The translations under genes were made by a program, and so were the position numbers. The notes under the pieces were generated by a model, which worked only from the letters and a program-made list of their open reading frames with translations, did not search any database and was not told the DNA's origin. A stretch of 8,997 bases of DNA from the NCBI GenBank assembly GCA_937921835.1, contig CAKZVG010000681.1:1-8997 (forward strand), written 5' to 3'. This document shows, one piece after another, positions 1 to 6,632 of the stretch (positions within the stretch are counted from its first letter, which is position 1; the number at the start of each line of letters is the position of its first letter). Source of the DNA: an uncultured Bryobacteraceae bacterium. GTDB lineage: Bacteria; Acidobacteriota; Terriglobia; Bryobacterales; Bryobacteraceae.

Positions 1-1358
1 AATTCGAGGCGCCCGTGTCGCCCTATCCGGATCCGGAGATGATCGGCTTGGGTCTAGGCCCCTTGCAGGCGCGATTCTTCACCAACGCGGTGCATGGAAG
101 CGACCAGCTTCGCCAGCGGGTGGCCTTCGCCCTGGCGCAGATCTGGGTGGTGTCCGGATCGGTAGCCAACCAGCCGGAGCGCTTCGTCCCCTACCTGCGG
201 ATCTTGCAGAAGAACGCGTTTGGCAACTACTGGGACCTGATTCGCGAGATGACGCTTTGTCCGGCCATGGGCGATTACCTGAACCTGGTGAACAACGCCA
301 AGGCCGATCCCGCCAGGGGTACGCGTCCCAACGAGAACTACGCTCGCGAACTGCTCCAATTGTTCACCATCGGGACGGACCTGCTCAACCCGGATGGAAC
401 CTACAAACTGGACGGTGACGGCAACCGGATCCCGGCCTACACGCAGAAGGAGATTCAGGAGTTCTCGCGCGCTCTCACCGGCTGGACGTACCCCACCCGG
501 CCGGGCGCGACGCCGCTGGCCCGCAATCCGGCTTATTACTCCGGTCCGATGGTGCCCTGGCAGGCCAATCATGATACCGGCCCCAAAGTCCTGCTGGGCG
601 GCCTGGAACTCGCGGGCGGACGCCTGGCGGAGGAAGATCTGAACAGTGTGGTGGACAACGTGTTCTTCCACCCCAACATCGCGCCGTTCGTTTCGAAGAA
701 CCTGATTCAGCACCTGGTGAAAAGCAATCCCAGTCCGGCTTATGTGGCGCGCGTTTCGCGGGCCTTCGAGGGCGATCCGGGCGAGCGTGGGGACCTCAAG
801 CAGGTGGTGCGGGCGATTCTGCTCGACCCCGAGGCGCGCGCGGGCGACGACGCCGCGCAGCCGGGCGCCGAAGACGGGCATCTCAAGGAACCCGTGCTGT
901 GGCTGGCGTCGCTGCTGCGCGGGCTGGGAGCGATGGTGAACGACACCAACACCCTGGCCGGCCGCGCCGCCGCGCTGGGACAGAACATCCACTTTCCGCC
1001 GACGGTCTTCAACTACTACATGCCGGGCTTCCGGATTCCCGGCACGAACCTCCTGGGTCCGGAGTTCCAGATCCTGACGCCCACCGCGGCGCTGGACCGC
1101 GCCAACCAGGTGAACGCCATTGTGTACGGAAATCTCGGCCCGGGAACCTACATCGACTTGAGCGGTTGGGCCAATCTCGCCAACAGCCCGAACGATCTGC
1201 TGGACGAGATCGGCGTCGTATTCTTCCATGGACAGATGCCCCCCACGGTGCGGCGCATCCTCCTGGAGGCGGTAATGGGCACGGCGGGTGAGCGCGCCAA
1301 GGCGCAAGCCGCCTTGTATCTGGCCGCGTCGTCGGGCTATTACGCGGTGGCGCGTTAA
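1..1358 (+). CDS. DUF1800 family protein, 5' end outside the window
   Basis: The reading frame is already open at base 3 and codes for residues upstream of the first possible start (GTG at 15), so the gene begins outside the window and the N-terminal part is missing. The family is recognised from its ordered motifs, numbered here from codon 15: LRQRVAFALAQIWVVS (32-47), NENYARELLQLFTIG (106-120), a FSRALTGWT segment, a FHPNIAPFVSKNLIQHLV segment, LKEPVLW, and FNYYMPGF near base 1008. The C-terminal ALYLAASSGYYAVAR also looks normal for the family, so the 3' end is intact. DUF1800 proteins are of unknown biochemical function. They are common in Acidobacteria, Planctomycetes and Bacteroidetes and usually sit directly beside a DUF1501 gene, as here. 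The downstream ribosome binding site overlaps this gene's stop codon, which implies co-expression. Family assignment is firm; function is not known. Confidence 0.93.
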   Translation, partial: FEAPVSPYPDPEMIGLGLGPLQARFFTNAVHGSDQLRQRVAFALAQIWVVSGSVANQPERFVPYLRILQKNAFGNYWDLIREMTLCPAMGDYLNLVNNAKADPARGTRPNENYARELLQLFTIGTDLLNPDGTYKLDGDGNRIPAYTQKEIQEFSRALTGWTYPTRPGATPLARNPAYYSGPMVPWQANHDTGPKVLLGGLELAGGRLAEEDLNSVVDNVFFHPNIAPFVSKNLIQHLVKSNPSPAYVARVSRAFEGDPGERGDLKQVVRAILLDPEARAGDDAAQPGAEDGHLKEPVLWLASLLRGLGAMVNDTNTLAGRAAALGQNIHFPPTVFNYYMPGFRIPGTNLLGPEFQILTPTAALDRANQVNAIVYGNLGPGTYIDLSGWANLANSPNDLLDEIGVVFFHGQMPPTVRRILLEAVMGTAGERAKAQAALYLAASSGYYAVAR

Positions 1359-1363
1359 GGAGG
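1357..1363 (+). promoter_or_regulatory. Shine-Dalgarno site of the DUF1501 gene, overlapping the DUF1800 stop
   Basis: AAGGAGG lies 8 bases before the ATG at 1372 and shares two bases with the TAA stop of the DUF1800 gene (1356-1358). A near-perfect anti-16S match at this spacing fixes the start of the next gene. The overlap suggests that ribosomes ending on DUF1800 could feed initiation of DUF1501. Confidence 0.85.
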
Positions 1364-1371
1364 ATGCTGGC

Positions 1372-2736
1372 ATGACGATCCGATCCCGCAGGGAATTTCT
1401 CGGCACGGTGGGGCGGCTGATCGGCGCCGCAGGCGCCGGATTGGCCTTTGAACGCCTGGGGCTGGTGAACGCGCTGGCCCAATCCGCTCCCGGCTGCGAG
1501 GGCTACAAGGCGCTGGTGTGCGTCTTCCTTTTCGGCGGCAATGACGCCACGAATATGGTGGTTCCGGTGAGCGGCGCGCAGACTTACGCGGACTATTCGC
1601 GGGTGCGCGGGCCGCTGGCGCTCGCCCAGGCGCAGCTTCAGATGATTCAGGCGCGGGAGGGCGGCGCGGCCTACGGGCTGCACCCGCGGCTGGGCGCCTT
1701 GCGCGCGCTCTACGAACAGGGGCGGCTGGCGGTGGTGCTGAACGTGGGCACGCTGGTAGCGCCCATGACCAAGGAGGACTACACGCGCCCGGGCGCGGCG
1801 CTTCCCGCCAATCTTTTTTCGCACTCCGACCAGCAGTCGCAGTGGCAAACCTCGACCCCCAGCATCATGACGCCCACCGGGTGGGGCGGACGGATGGCGG
1901 ACCGCAGCGCGCAGTGCAACGCCCCGGCGACTTTCCCGGTGGTGCTCTCGGTGGCCGGCAACCATGCGTTCGGGGTCGGCGAGAAGACGCGTCTGGCGAC
2001 GCTCACGCCCAACTCGGCGATGGGGTTGCAGGGCTTCGGCCAACTCCCCAATGCGCGCTACAACGCCTACCGGCAGTTGCTCGAGTTCGACAACGGGATG
2101 GCGCTGGTTCAATCCGCCAACCGCGTCGCGGCGGCGGGCCTGAGCGACGCCGAACTGATCAACCGGGCGCTCAGGGAACAGACCCGGATCACCACTCCGT
2201 TTCCGAATACTTCTCTCGGCCAGCAGCTCCGCACCGTGGCCCGCATCATCGAGGCGCGTTCCACCACCGCCTTGCGGCGGCAGGTGTTCTTCTGCTCCCT
2301 GGGCGGCTTCGACACGCATCAGAATCAGCTCGGCACCCACGAGGCGCTGATGTTGCAGCTTGGCGACGCGCTGGCGGCCTTTTACAACGCCACCGTGGAA
2401 CTGGGAGCGGCCGAGCAGGTGACCACCTTTACCGCATCCGAGTTCGGCCGCACCGCGCAGGCCAACTCCAACAACGGCAGCGATCATGGCTGGGGCGCGC
2501 ACCACTTCGTGCTGGGCGGCGCGGTGAAGGGCGGGGACGCTTACGGGCGCTATCCGGTGCTCGCGCTGGGCGGGCCGGAAGACGCCAACGTGCGGGGCGT
2601 CTATATCCCTTCGGCGGGTCTGGACCAGTACAATGCCACGCTGGCCGCCTGGTTTGGCGTGGCTTCGGCGGAACTGGCGCGGGTGTTCCCGAACCTTGGC
2701 AACTTCGCCTCGCCGGGCCTCGGCTTCATGGCGTAG
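1372..2736 (+). CDS. DUF1501 family protein, Tat-exported
   Basis: This 454-residue protein starts at ATG 1372. The frame is open further upstream, but only this start follows a strong ribosome binding site and begins a signal peptide. The N-terminus has a twin-arginine motif (RSRREFLG, residues 4-11), a hydrophobic stretch, and a likely cleavage site ALA|Q at 36/37, so export to the periplasm in folded form is predicted. Family motifs appear in order: FLFGGNDATN (52-61), LHPRLGALRALYEQGRL, GGFDTH (311-316), TASEFGRT (354-361) and SDHGWGAHH (370-378). DUF1501 is related to the alkaline phosphatase/sulfatase superfamily. Asp58, Asp314, His316, Asp371, His372 and His377/378 are plausible metal ligands by inference, but no activity is established for the family. 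It follows the DUF1800 gene by 13 bases and is probably co-translated with it. Length is typical and nothing looks broken. Confidence 0.94.
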   Translation: MTIRSRREFLGTVGRLIGAAGAGLAFERLGLVNALAQSAPGCEGYKALVCVFLFGGNDATNMVVPVSGAQTYADYSRVRGPLALAQAQLQMIQAREGGAAYGLHPRLGALRALYEQGRLAVVLNVGTLVAPMTKEDYTRPGAALPANLFSHSDQQSQWQTSTPSIMTPTGWGGRMADRSAQCNAPATFPVVLSVAGNHAFGVGEKTRLATLTPNSAMGLQGFGQLPNARYNAYRQLLEFDNGMALVQSANRVAAAGLSDAELINRALREQTRITTPFPNTSLGQQLRTVARIIEARSTTALRRQVFFCSLGGFDTHQNQLGTHEALMLQLGDALAAFYNATVELGAAEQVTTFTASEFGRTAQANSNNGSDHGWGAHHFVLGGAVKGGDAYGRYPVLALGGPEDANVRGVYIPSAGLDQYNATLAAWFGVASAELARVFPNLGNFASPGLGFMA

Positions 2737-2782
2737 GGCTTTCGCGCGCCCGGGCCCCAAACTCTTTGTGCGTTGGTGTGTT

Positions 2783-2788
2783 TATATT
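2783..2788 (+). promoter_or_regulatory. Possible -10 element before the BACON-repeat gene
   Basis: TATATT sits in a short AT-rich island within otherwise GC-rich DNA, 15 bases before the ATG at 2804. No convincing -35 hexamer is found at the usual distance. If it is used, the transcript leader would be only about 10 bases or less. This is a weak candidate; read-through from the DUF1501 gene is an equally good explanation. Confidence 0.25.
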
Positions 2789-2805
2789 GGGTTGGATAGC
2801 CCAAT
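2786..2805 (+). promoter_or_regulatory. Inverted repeat over the start codon of the BACON-repeat gene
   Basis: ATTGGG (2786-2791) pairs with CCCAAT (2800-2805), leaving an 8-base loop; a T-G pair can lengthen the stem by one. The right arm contains the first two bases of the ATG at 2804. The only weak ribosome-binding-like GGA (2794-2796) lies in the loop. In RNA this could partly hide the start codon; in DNA it could be a small operator. The symmetry is seen in the sequence, while any regulatory role is inference. Confidence 0.35.
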
Positions 2806-5704
2806 GAGAAGCCTTACGAGCGCCTTGCGCCCCGCCGCGGCCGGACTGTTTCTCCTCGCATCTTCCCTGGCTTGGGCGCAGACGCCGTGCACCAGCGTCA
2901 GCATCTCGCCCTCCAGCGCCACGGTCGCCGCTGGCGGAGGTCCGGTCTCGACGCCCATCACGATTTCCTCCGGCAGCCCGGCCGGCTGCCGCTGGACCGC
3001 GGTCTCCAACGACCCCTGGATCACCATCTCGTTCGGTTCTTCGGGGACCACCTCCGGCACCACGGGCTACGCGGTCGCCGCCAACCCGTCCACCGCGCCG
3101 CGCACGGGTACGATCAGCATCGCGAACCAGACCTTCACGGTCACCCAAAGCGGCGCGAGTTGCTCCTATTCGGTGTCTCCAACGTCGGGCAGCGCGCCGG
3201 CCGCGGGGACCTCGGGCTCGTTCATCGTGCGCACGCCGCAGGGCTGCGCCTGGACGCCGGTTTCCTCGCAAAGCTGGATCCGGGTGACGTCCGGCGCCGG
3301 AAACGGCGACGGCGTGGTCGAGTACACCGTCGATCCGAACCCCGGATCCCTGGTGCGCTTCGGTTCCATCACGGCCGGCAGCGCCACCTTCCAAATCACG
3401 CAGTCGGGTTTTGTGTGCACGTACACGCTCAGCCCGTCGAGCCTGAATGTGGGATCGGCGGGTGGAAACGGGAGCTTCAGCCTCACTACCCCGGAAAGCT
3501 GCTCGTGGCAGGCGGTCTCGAACGCGAGTTGGATCACGGTCACTTCCGCGGCCTCGGGCACGGGGCCCTCCAGCATCCTGTTCAGCGTGGCTCCCAGTCC
3601 GGAAGGCGCCGGCCGCAGCGGCACCATATCGGTTGGCACCGCCACCTTCACCGTGAACCAGTCGGCGGCGTGCGTCATCACCCTGAACCCCACCAGCCAG
3701 GGCTTCGGGCCCTCGGGAGGCACGGGAACCATCAGCGTGACGACAAGCGTAGCCAACTGCGAACGGCCGGCCGTTTCCACCGTCCCCTGGATCACCATCA
3801 CCTCGGGCGCCGGCGGTTCCGGCAGCGGGCAGGTCAGTTACTCGGTGGCGGCCAACACCACCAGCGTTCCGCGCGAAGGAACCATCACCATCGGCGGGCA
3901 GCCCTTCGTGGTGACGCAGCAGGCGGGGCTCTGCTCGCTGACCATTAATCCCGTTTCCCTGAACATGCCGAGCAGCGGCGGAAACGGGCGCATCAACATT
4001 GCGTCGAACTGCACCTGGACGGCGGCGGTGGACGTGCCGTGGGTGCAGTTCAGCTCGGCTACCACCGGAACCGGCAACGGCAGCGTGGACTTCCGGGTGG
4101 CGTCGAATCAGAATCCGGAAACGCGGGTCGCGGCGATCACCATCGGGAATCAGGTGTTCAACGTCTATCAGGCGGGGACGGGGCAGCAGCCGGAATGCAG
4201 AATCACGCTTTCCCCGCCGAACGGGAGCACCGCCGCGGCCGGCGGCTCGGGCGAGTTTCAGGTGACTGCCTCGGCGGATTGCCTGAGCTGGCGGGCGGTC
4301 CCCGGCGCGAGCTGGCTCAGAGTAACCGGCACGACCGATTCGAGCGTGATCTATGCGGTTGAGCGGAACCGCGGCGAACAGGTCAGAACCGGAACCATCG
4401 ATGTTTCCGCTCCAAACCGCGCCGACGCCAGCCGGGTCACCGTCGAGCGGTTCACCGTACGGCAGGAGGGCGCCGTCTGCCAATACTCGGTCCATCCGGC
4501 CAGCGCCAGTTTTCCCGCCGCGGGTGGAACCGGCTCCATCGACGTGGCGACCGAATGCGCCTGGAGCGCCTCGAGCAACCGCTCCTGGATCACCCTCGCC
4601 AGCGGCGCGAGCGGCAGCGGCAACGGCAAAGTGGAGTACCGGGTGCAGGAGAACACCTCCGCGCAGCCACGCGAGGGCGTTATTACGGCCGCCAACCAGC
4701 AGGTGCGGATTTCGCAGGCGGGCGCGTCCTGTTCCGTGACGCTTTCGCGAACCAGCGCCACGCTCGTTCCCGCGGGCGGCGCCGGGCAGGTGGCCATCAC
4801 GGTCACCAGCGGCTGTGAATGGTCGGCGACCACCGACGCGCCGTGGCTGACCGTGACCTACGCCAGCGCAGGAACGAGCGGTGCGGTGTACTACTCGGCC
4901 GGTCCGAACACCACCGGCGCCGCGCGCACCGCCCAGATCAACGTGCAGGGGCAAATGTTCTCCGTCGCGCAGGCCTCCGGCCCATATCTCACCCAGGCGG
5001 GCGTGGTCAACGCCGCCAGCTTCAGCGGAACTTCGGTGTCCCCCGGCATGATCGCCACCATCTTTGGCAGCGGTCTGGGGCCGGCGCAACTGGCGCCGCT
5101 CGAACTCACGCCGGAGGGGTCCGCCATCACCACCTCGCTGGCCGGCACGCGGGTGCTCTTTGACGGCGTGCCCGCGCCCCTGCTCTACACCTCGGCCGGG
5201 CAAGTGAGCGCCGTGGTGCCCTATGCCGTGCGCGGCAAACTGTCGACTCGTCTGGCGGTGGAGTACCTGGGCATCCTTTCAAACGAGGTGCTGCTGCCGG
5301 TGTCGGCGTCCTCGCCCGCGATCTTTACGGTCGAACAGAGCGGAACCGGCCAAGGCGCGGTGCTGAACCAAGACGGCTCCGTGAATTCGGGCGCGAATCG
5401 CGCGCGCCGGGGCGAGGTGGTGATGATTTTCGCCACCGGGGGCGGGGAAACGGATCCGGCCGGTCAGGACGGCCTGCTGGTTCCCGCCGAGCCGCTGCGG
5501 CGCTTGCAGCTTCCGGTGTCGGTGGCCATCGGCGGGCAGCCGGCGCAGGTGCTCTTCGCCGGATCGGCGCCGGGGCTGGTCTCCGGGCTGGTGCAGATCA
5601 ACGCCCGCGTCGCCGCCAACGCGCAGGTGGGCGAGGCGGCGCCGCTGGTGGTCACCATCGGCGGCGTTCCGAGCCAGGCGGGCGTCACCATCGCCGTGCG
5701 GTAA
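2804..5704 (+). CDS. Secreted protein with eight BACON-like repeats and a TIGR03437-type C-terminal domain
   Basis: The 966-residue protein starts at ATG 2804, because this Met begins a normal Sec signal peptide (residues 1-25, cleavage AWA|Q). The frame is open upstream, but that region overlaps the end of the DUF1501 gene and codes for no signal. Eight repeats of 84-94 residues follow, beginning at Cys 29, 120, 205, 290, 377, 465, 559 and 643. Each has a GG-rich turn, a second Cys usually in C-x-W, a W-I/L/V strand, a small-residue loop, and a closing V/I-x-Q. This is the BACON/BACON_2 all-beta pattern. Residues 727-966 match the TIGR03437 Solibacter-type domain: NAASFSGTSVSPG, VLFDGVPAPLLYTSAGQ, GQGAVLNQDGSVNSGAN and a closing GGVPSQAGVTIAV. 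BACON domains are proposed to bind carbohydrate or host glycans, but no catalytic domain is present, so a surface binding or adhesive role is inference. It has no strong ribosome binding site. Confidence 0.92.
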   Translation: MRSLTSALRPAAAGLFLLASSLAWAQTPCTSVSISPSSATVAAGGGPVSTPITISSGSPAGCRWTAVSNDPWITISFGSSGTTSGTTGYAVAANPSTAPRTGTISIANQTFTVTQSGASCSYSVSPTSGSAPAAGTSGSFIVRTPQGCAWTPVSSQSWIRVTSGAGNGDGVVEYTVDPNPGSLVRFGSITAGSATFQITQSGFVCTYTLSPSSLNVGSAGGNGSFSLTTPESCSWQAVSNASWITVTSAASGTGPSSILFSVAPSPEGAGRSGTISVGTATFTVNQSAACVITLNPTSQGFGPSGGTGTISVTTSVANCERPAVSTVPWITITSGAGGSGSGQVSYSVAANTTSVPREGTITIGGQPFVVTQQAGLCSLTINPVSLNMPSSGGNGRINIASNCTWTAAVDVPWVQFSSATTGTGNGSVDFRVASNQNPETRVAAITIGNQVFNVYQAGTGQQPECRITLSPPNGSTAAAGGSGEFQVTASADCLSWRAVPGASWLRVTGTTDSSVIYAVERNRGEQVRTGTIDVSAPNRADASRVTVERFTVRQEGAVCQYSVHPASASFPAAGGTGSIDVATECAWSASSNRSWITLASGASGSGNGKVEYRVQENTSAQPREGVITAANQQVRISQAGASCSVTLSRTSATLVPAGGAGQVAITVTSGCEWSATTDAPWLTVTYASAGTSGAVYYSAGPNTTGAARTAQINVQGQMFSVAQASGPYLTQAGVVNAASFSGTSVSPGMIATIFGSGLGPAQLAPLELTPEGSAITTSLAGTRVLFDGVPAPLLYTSAGQVSAVVPYAVRGKLSTRLAVEYLGILSNEVLLPVSASSPAIFTVEQSGTGQGAVLNQDGSVNSGANRARRGEVVMIFATGGGETDPAGQDGLLVPAEPLRRLQLPVSVAIGGQPAQVLFAGSAPGLVSGLVQINARVAANAQVGEAAPLVVTIGGVPSQAGVTIAVR
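2888..4981 (+). repeat. Eight tandem BACON-like repeats (protein level)
   Basis: Repeat starts, at the first Cys codon, are at bases 2888, 3161, 3416, 3671, 3932, 4196, 4478 and 4730. The periods are 91, 85, 85, 87, 88, 94, 84 and 84 residues. The second Cys follows the first by 26-33 residues (62, 148, 233, 319, 403, 493, 585, 671). The repeats are divergent in DNA, so the array is old and not a recent tandem expansion. Repeat 4 has CER in place of C-x-W. Repeat 6 has CLSW, a shortened Gly/Ser loop, and an extra stretch before its last strand. Domain edges are my own alignment by eye. Confidence 0.88.
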
Positions 5705-6577
5705 TCAGGCGCGGGAGGCCGGCGCCTCACTCGCGGCGCGGACTCCTTTGCCGCGCGTGCGGGCCCACACGTGGGTGAATTCCGCGCCGAGGAGAAAGAT
5801 GTTGGCCGAGTAGTAAGTCCACAAGAGCAGAATCACAAGTGTCGCGGCGGCGCCGTATTTGCTGGCGATGTCGCTGTGTCCAAGGTAGAAACCCACCAGG
5901 GACTTTCCCACCACTAGCAGCAGCGTGGTGAGCAGCGCTCCGAACCAGACGTCGCGCCAGGCGATGACCGCGTCGGGCAGAATCTTGAAGATGGCGGCGA
6001 ACAGCAGCGTGAAGAGCGCGAAGGACCCCAGAGTGCTGATCCAGTAGAGCACCGGTTCGGACATCCACCCCGGCAGGTACTTCACCAGCACGCCGCCGAA
6101 GGCCGCGATGGCGGCGCTCAGCGTCAAGGAGACCAGCAGCAGAAAGCCGATGCCCAGAATGAGGGCGAACGAGAGCAGGCGCTTGCCGATGAAGTTCCTC
6201 AACCCGCTTGTCCGCGGGCCCGGGCGCACGCCCCAGGCGCGGTTGAGCGAGGCCTGAAGCTGCGCGAAGACGGTGGTGGCCGCGAAGACCAGGGCGGCGA
6301 TTCCAATGATGGCGGGAAACCAGCCGCCGGCCGAGTCCGCCGCGACGGCATCCATCATCTCGCGCGCATGGCGCGCCGCACTGGGGCCGGTCAGCAATTC
6401 GATCTGGAGAGACAACTCCTGCTGCACGGCGGCGCGGCTGAAGAAGACTCCGGCGACGCTGGCGACGATCAGCAGCAGCGGGGGCAACGAAAACAGCGCG
6501 TAGTAGGCAATCGCGGCGGCCATCGTCATGCAGTCGTCGTCGAAGAACGCTTCGATAGTTTGCCGGATGTACCGCAT
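5705..6577 (-). CDS. YihY/BrkB family inner-membrane protein
   Basis: This is a 290-residue polytopic membrane protein. The start at 6577 (ATG) is chosen because the family N-terminus MRYIRQTIEAFFDDD begins there and GAGGAG lies 11 bases upstream; the open frame continues upstream only into the preceding gene. Six hydrophobic segments are visible at about 20-46, 86-108, 134-162, 176-200, 207-232 and 242-266. Family signatures are AAAIAYYALFSLPPLLLI (20-37), ASLNRAWGV (109-117) and LLLWTYYSANIFLLGAEFT (250-268). Older databases call this family ribonuclease BN, which was a misassignment; the real function is unsettled, with suggested transport or envelope roles. It is the last gene of the minus-strand run, 55 bases after the SelA-like gene. 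Its stop codon directly abuts that of the convergent BACON-repeat gene. Length and topology are typical. Confidence 0.92.
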   Translation of the reverse strand: MRYIRQTIEAFFDDDCMTMAAAIAYYALFSLPPLLLIVASVAGVFFSRAAVQQELSLQIELLTGPSAARHAREMMDAVAADSAGGWFPAIIGIAALVFAATTVFAQLQASLNRAWGVRPGPRTSGLRNFIGKRLLSFALILGIGFLLLVSLTLSAAIAAFGGVLVKYLPGWMSEPVLYWISTLGSFALFTLLFAAIFKILPDAVIAWRDVWFGALLTTLLLVVGKSLVGFYLGHSDIASKYGAAATLVILLLWTYYSANIFLLGAEFTHVWARTRGKGVRAASEAPASRA

Positions 6578-6588
6578 GGCTCGATCGG

Positions 6589-6594
6589 CTCCTC
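6589..6594 (-). promoter_or_regulatory. Shine-Dalgarno site of the yihY-like gene
   Basis: GAGGAG on the minus strand lies 11 bases before the ATG at 6577. The spacing is slightly long, but no better site is seen, and it supports this start over the upstream extension of the frame. Confidence 0.6.
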
Positions 6595-6632
6595 GAATGT
6601 GGGATGCCGGCCGGCGGGAAGAACGTTTCGCC

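Noticed and set aside
54..1406. Long minus-strand open frame of 450 codons opposite the DUF1800 gene
   Set aside because: Its translation is Arg/His/Val-rich with no recognisable motif, and it lies antisense to an unmistakable DUF1800 frame. High GC lowers stop codon frequency and explains it.
1009..2760. 583-codon minus-strand open frame opposite the DUF1501 gene
   Set aside because: There are no family motifs, it is Arg/His-rich, and it spans the boundary between two real plus-strand genes.
2737..2760. GC palindromes (CCCGGG, GGGCCC) after the DUF1501 stop as a terminator
   Set aside because: No stable single stem followed by a T-tract could be built; the short symmetries are expected from base composition.
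2726..5203. 825-codon minus-strand open frame opposite the BACON-repeat gene
   Set aside because: Composition is Arg/Gly/Ala-dominated and low in complexity. The plus strand shows a signal peptide, ordered repeats and a known C-terminal domain, so this is a shadow frame.
5707..5727. AGGCGC/GCGCCT inverted repeat near the convergent junction as a possible terminator
   Set aside because: The stem is only 6 bp with a 9-base loop and no T-run on either side. In DNA this GC-rich such pairs arise often, and it lies within the yihY-like coding end.
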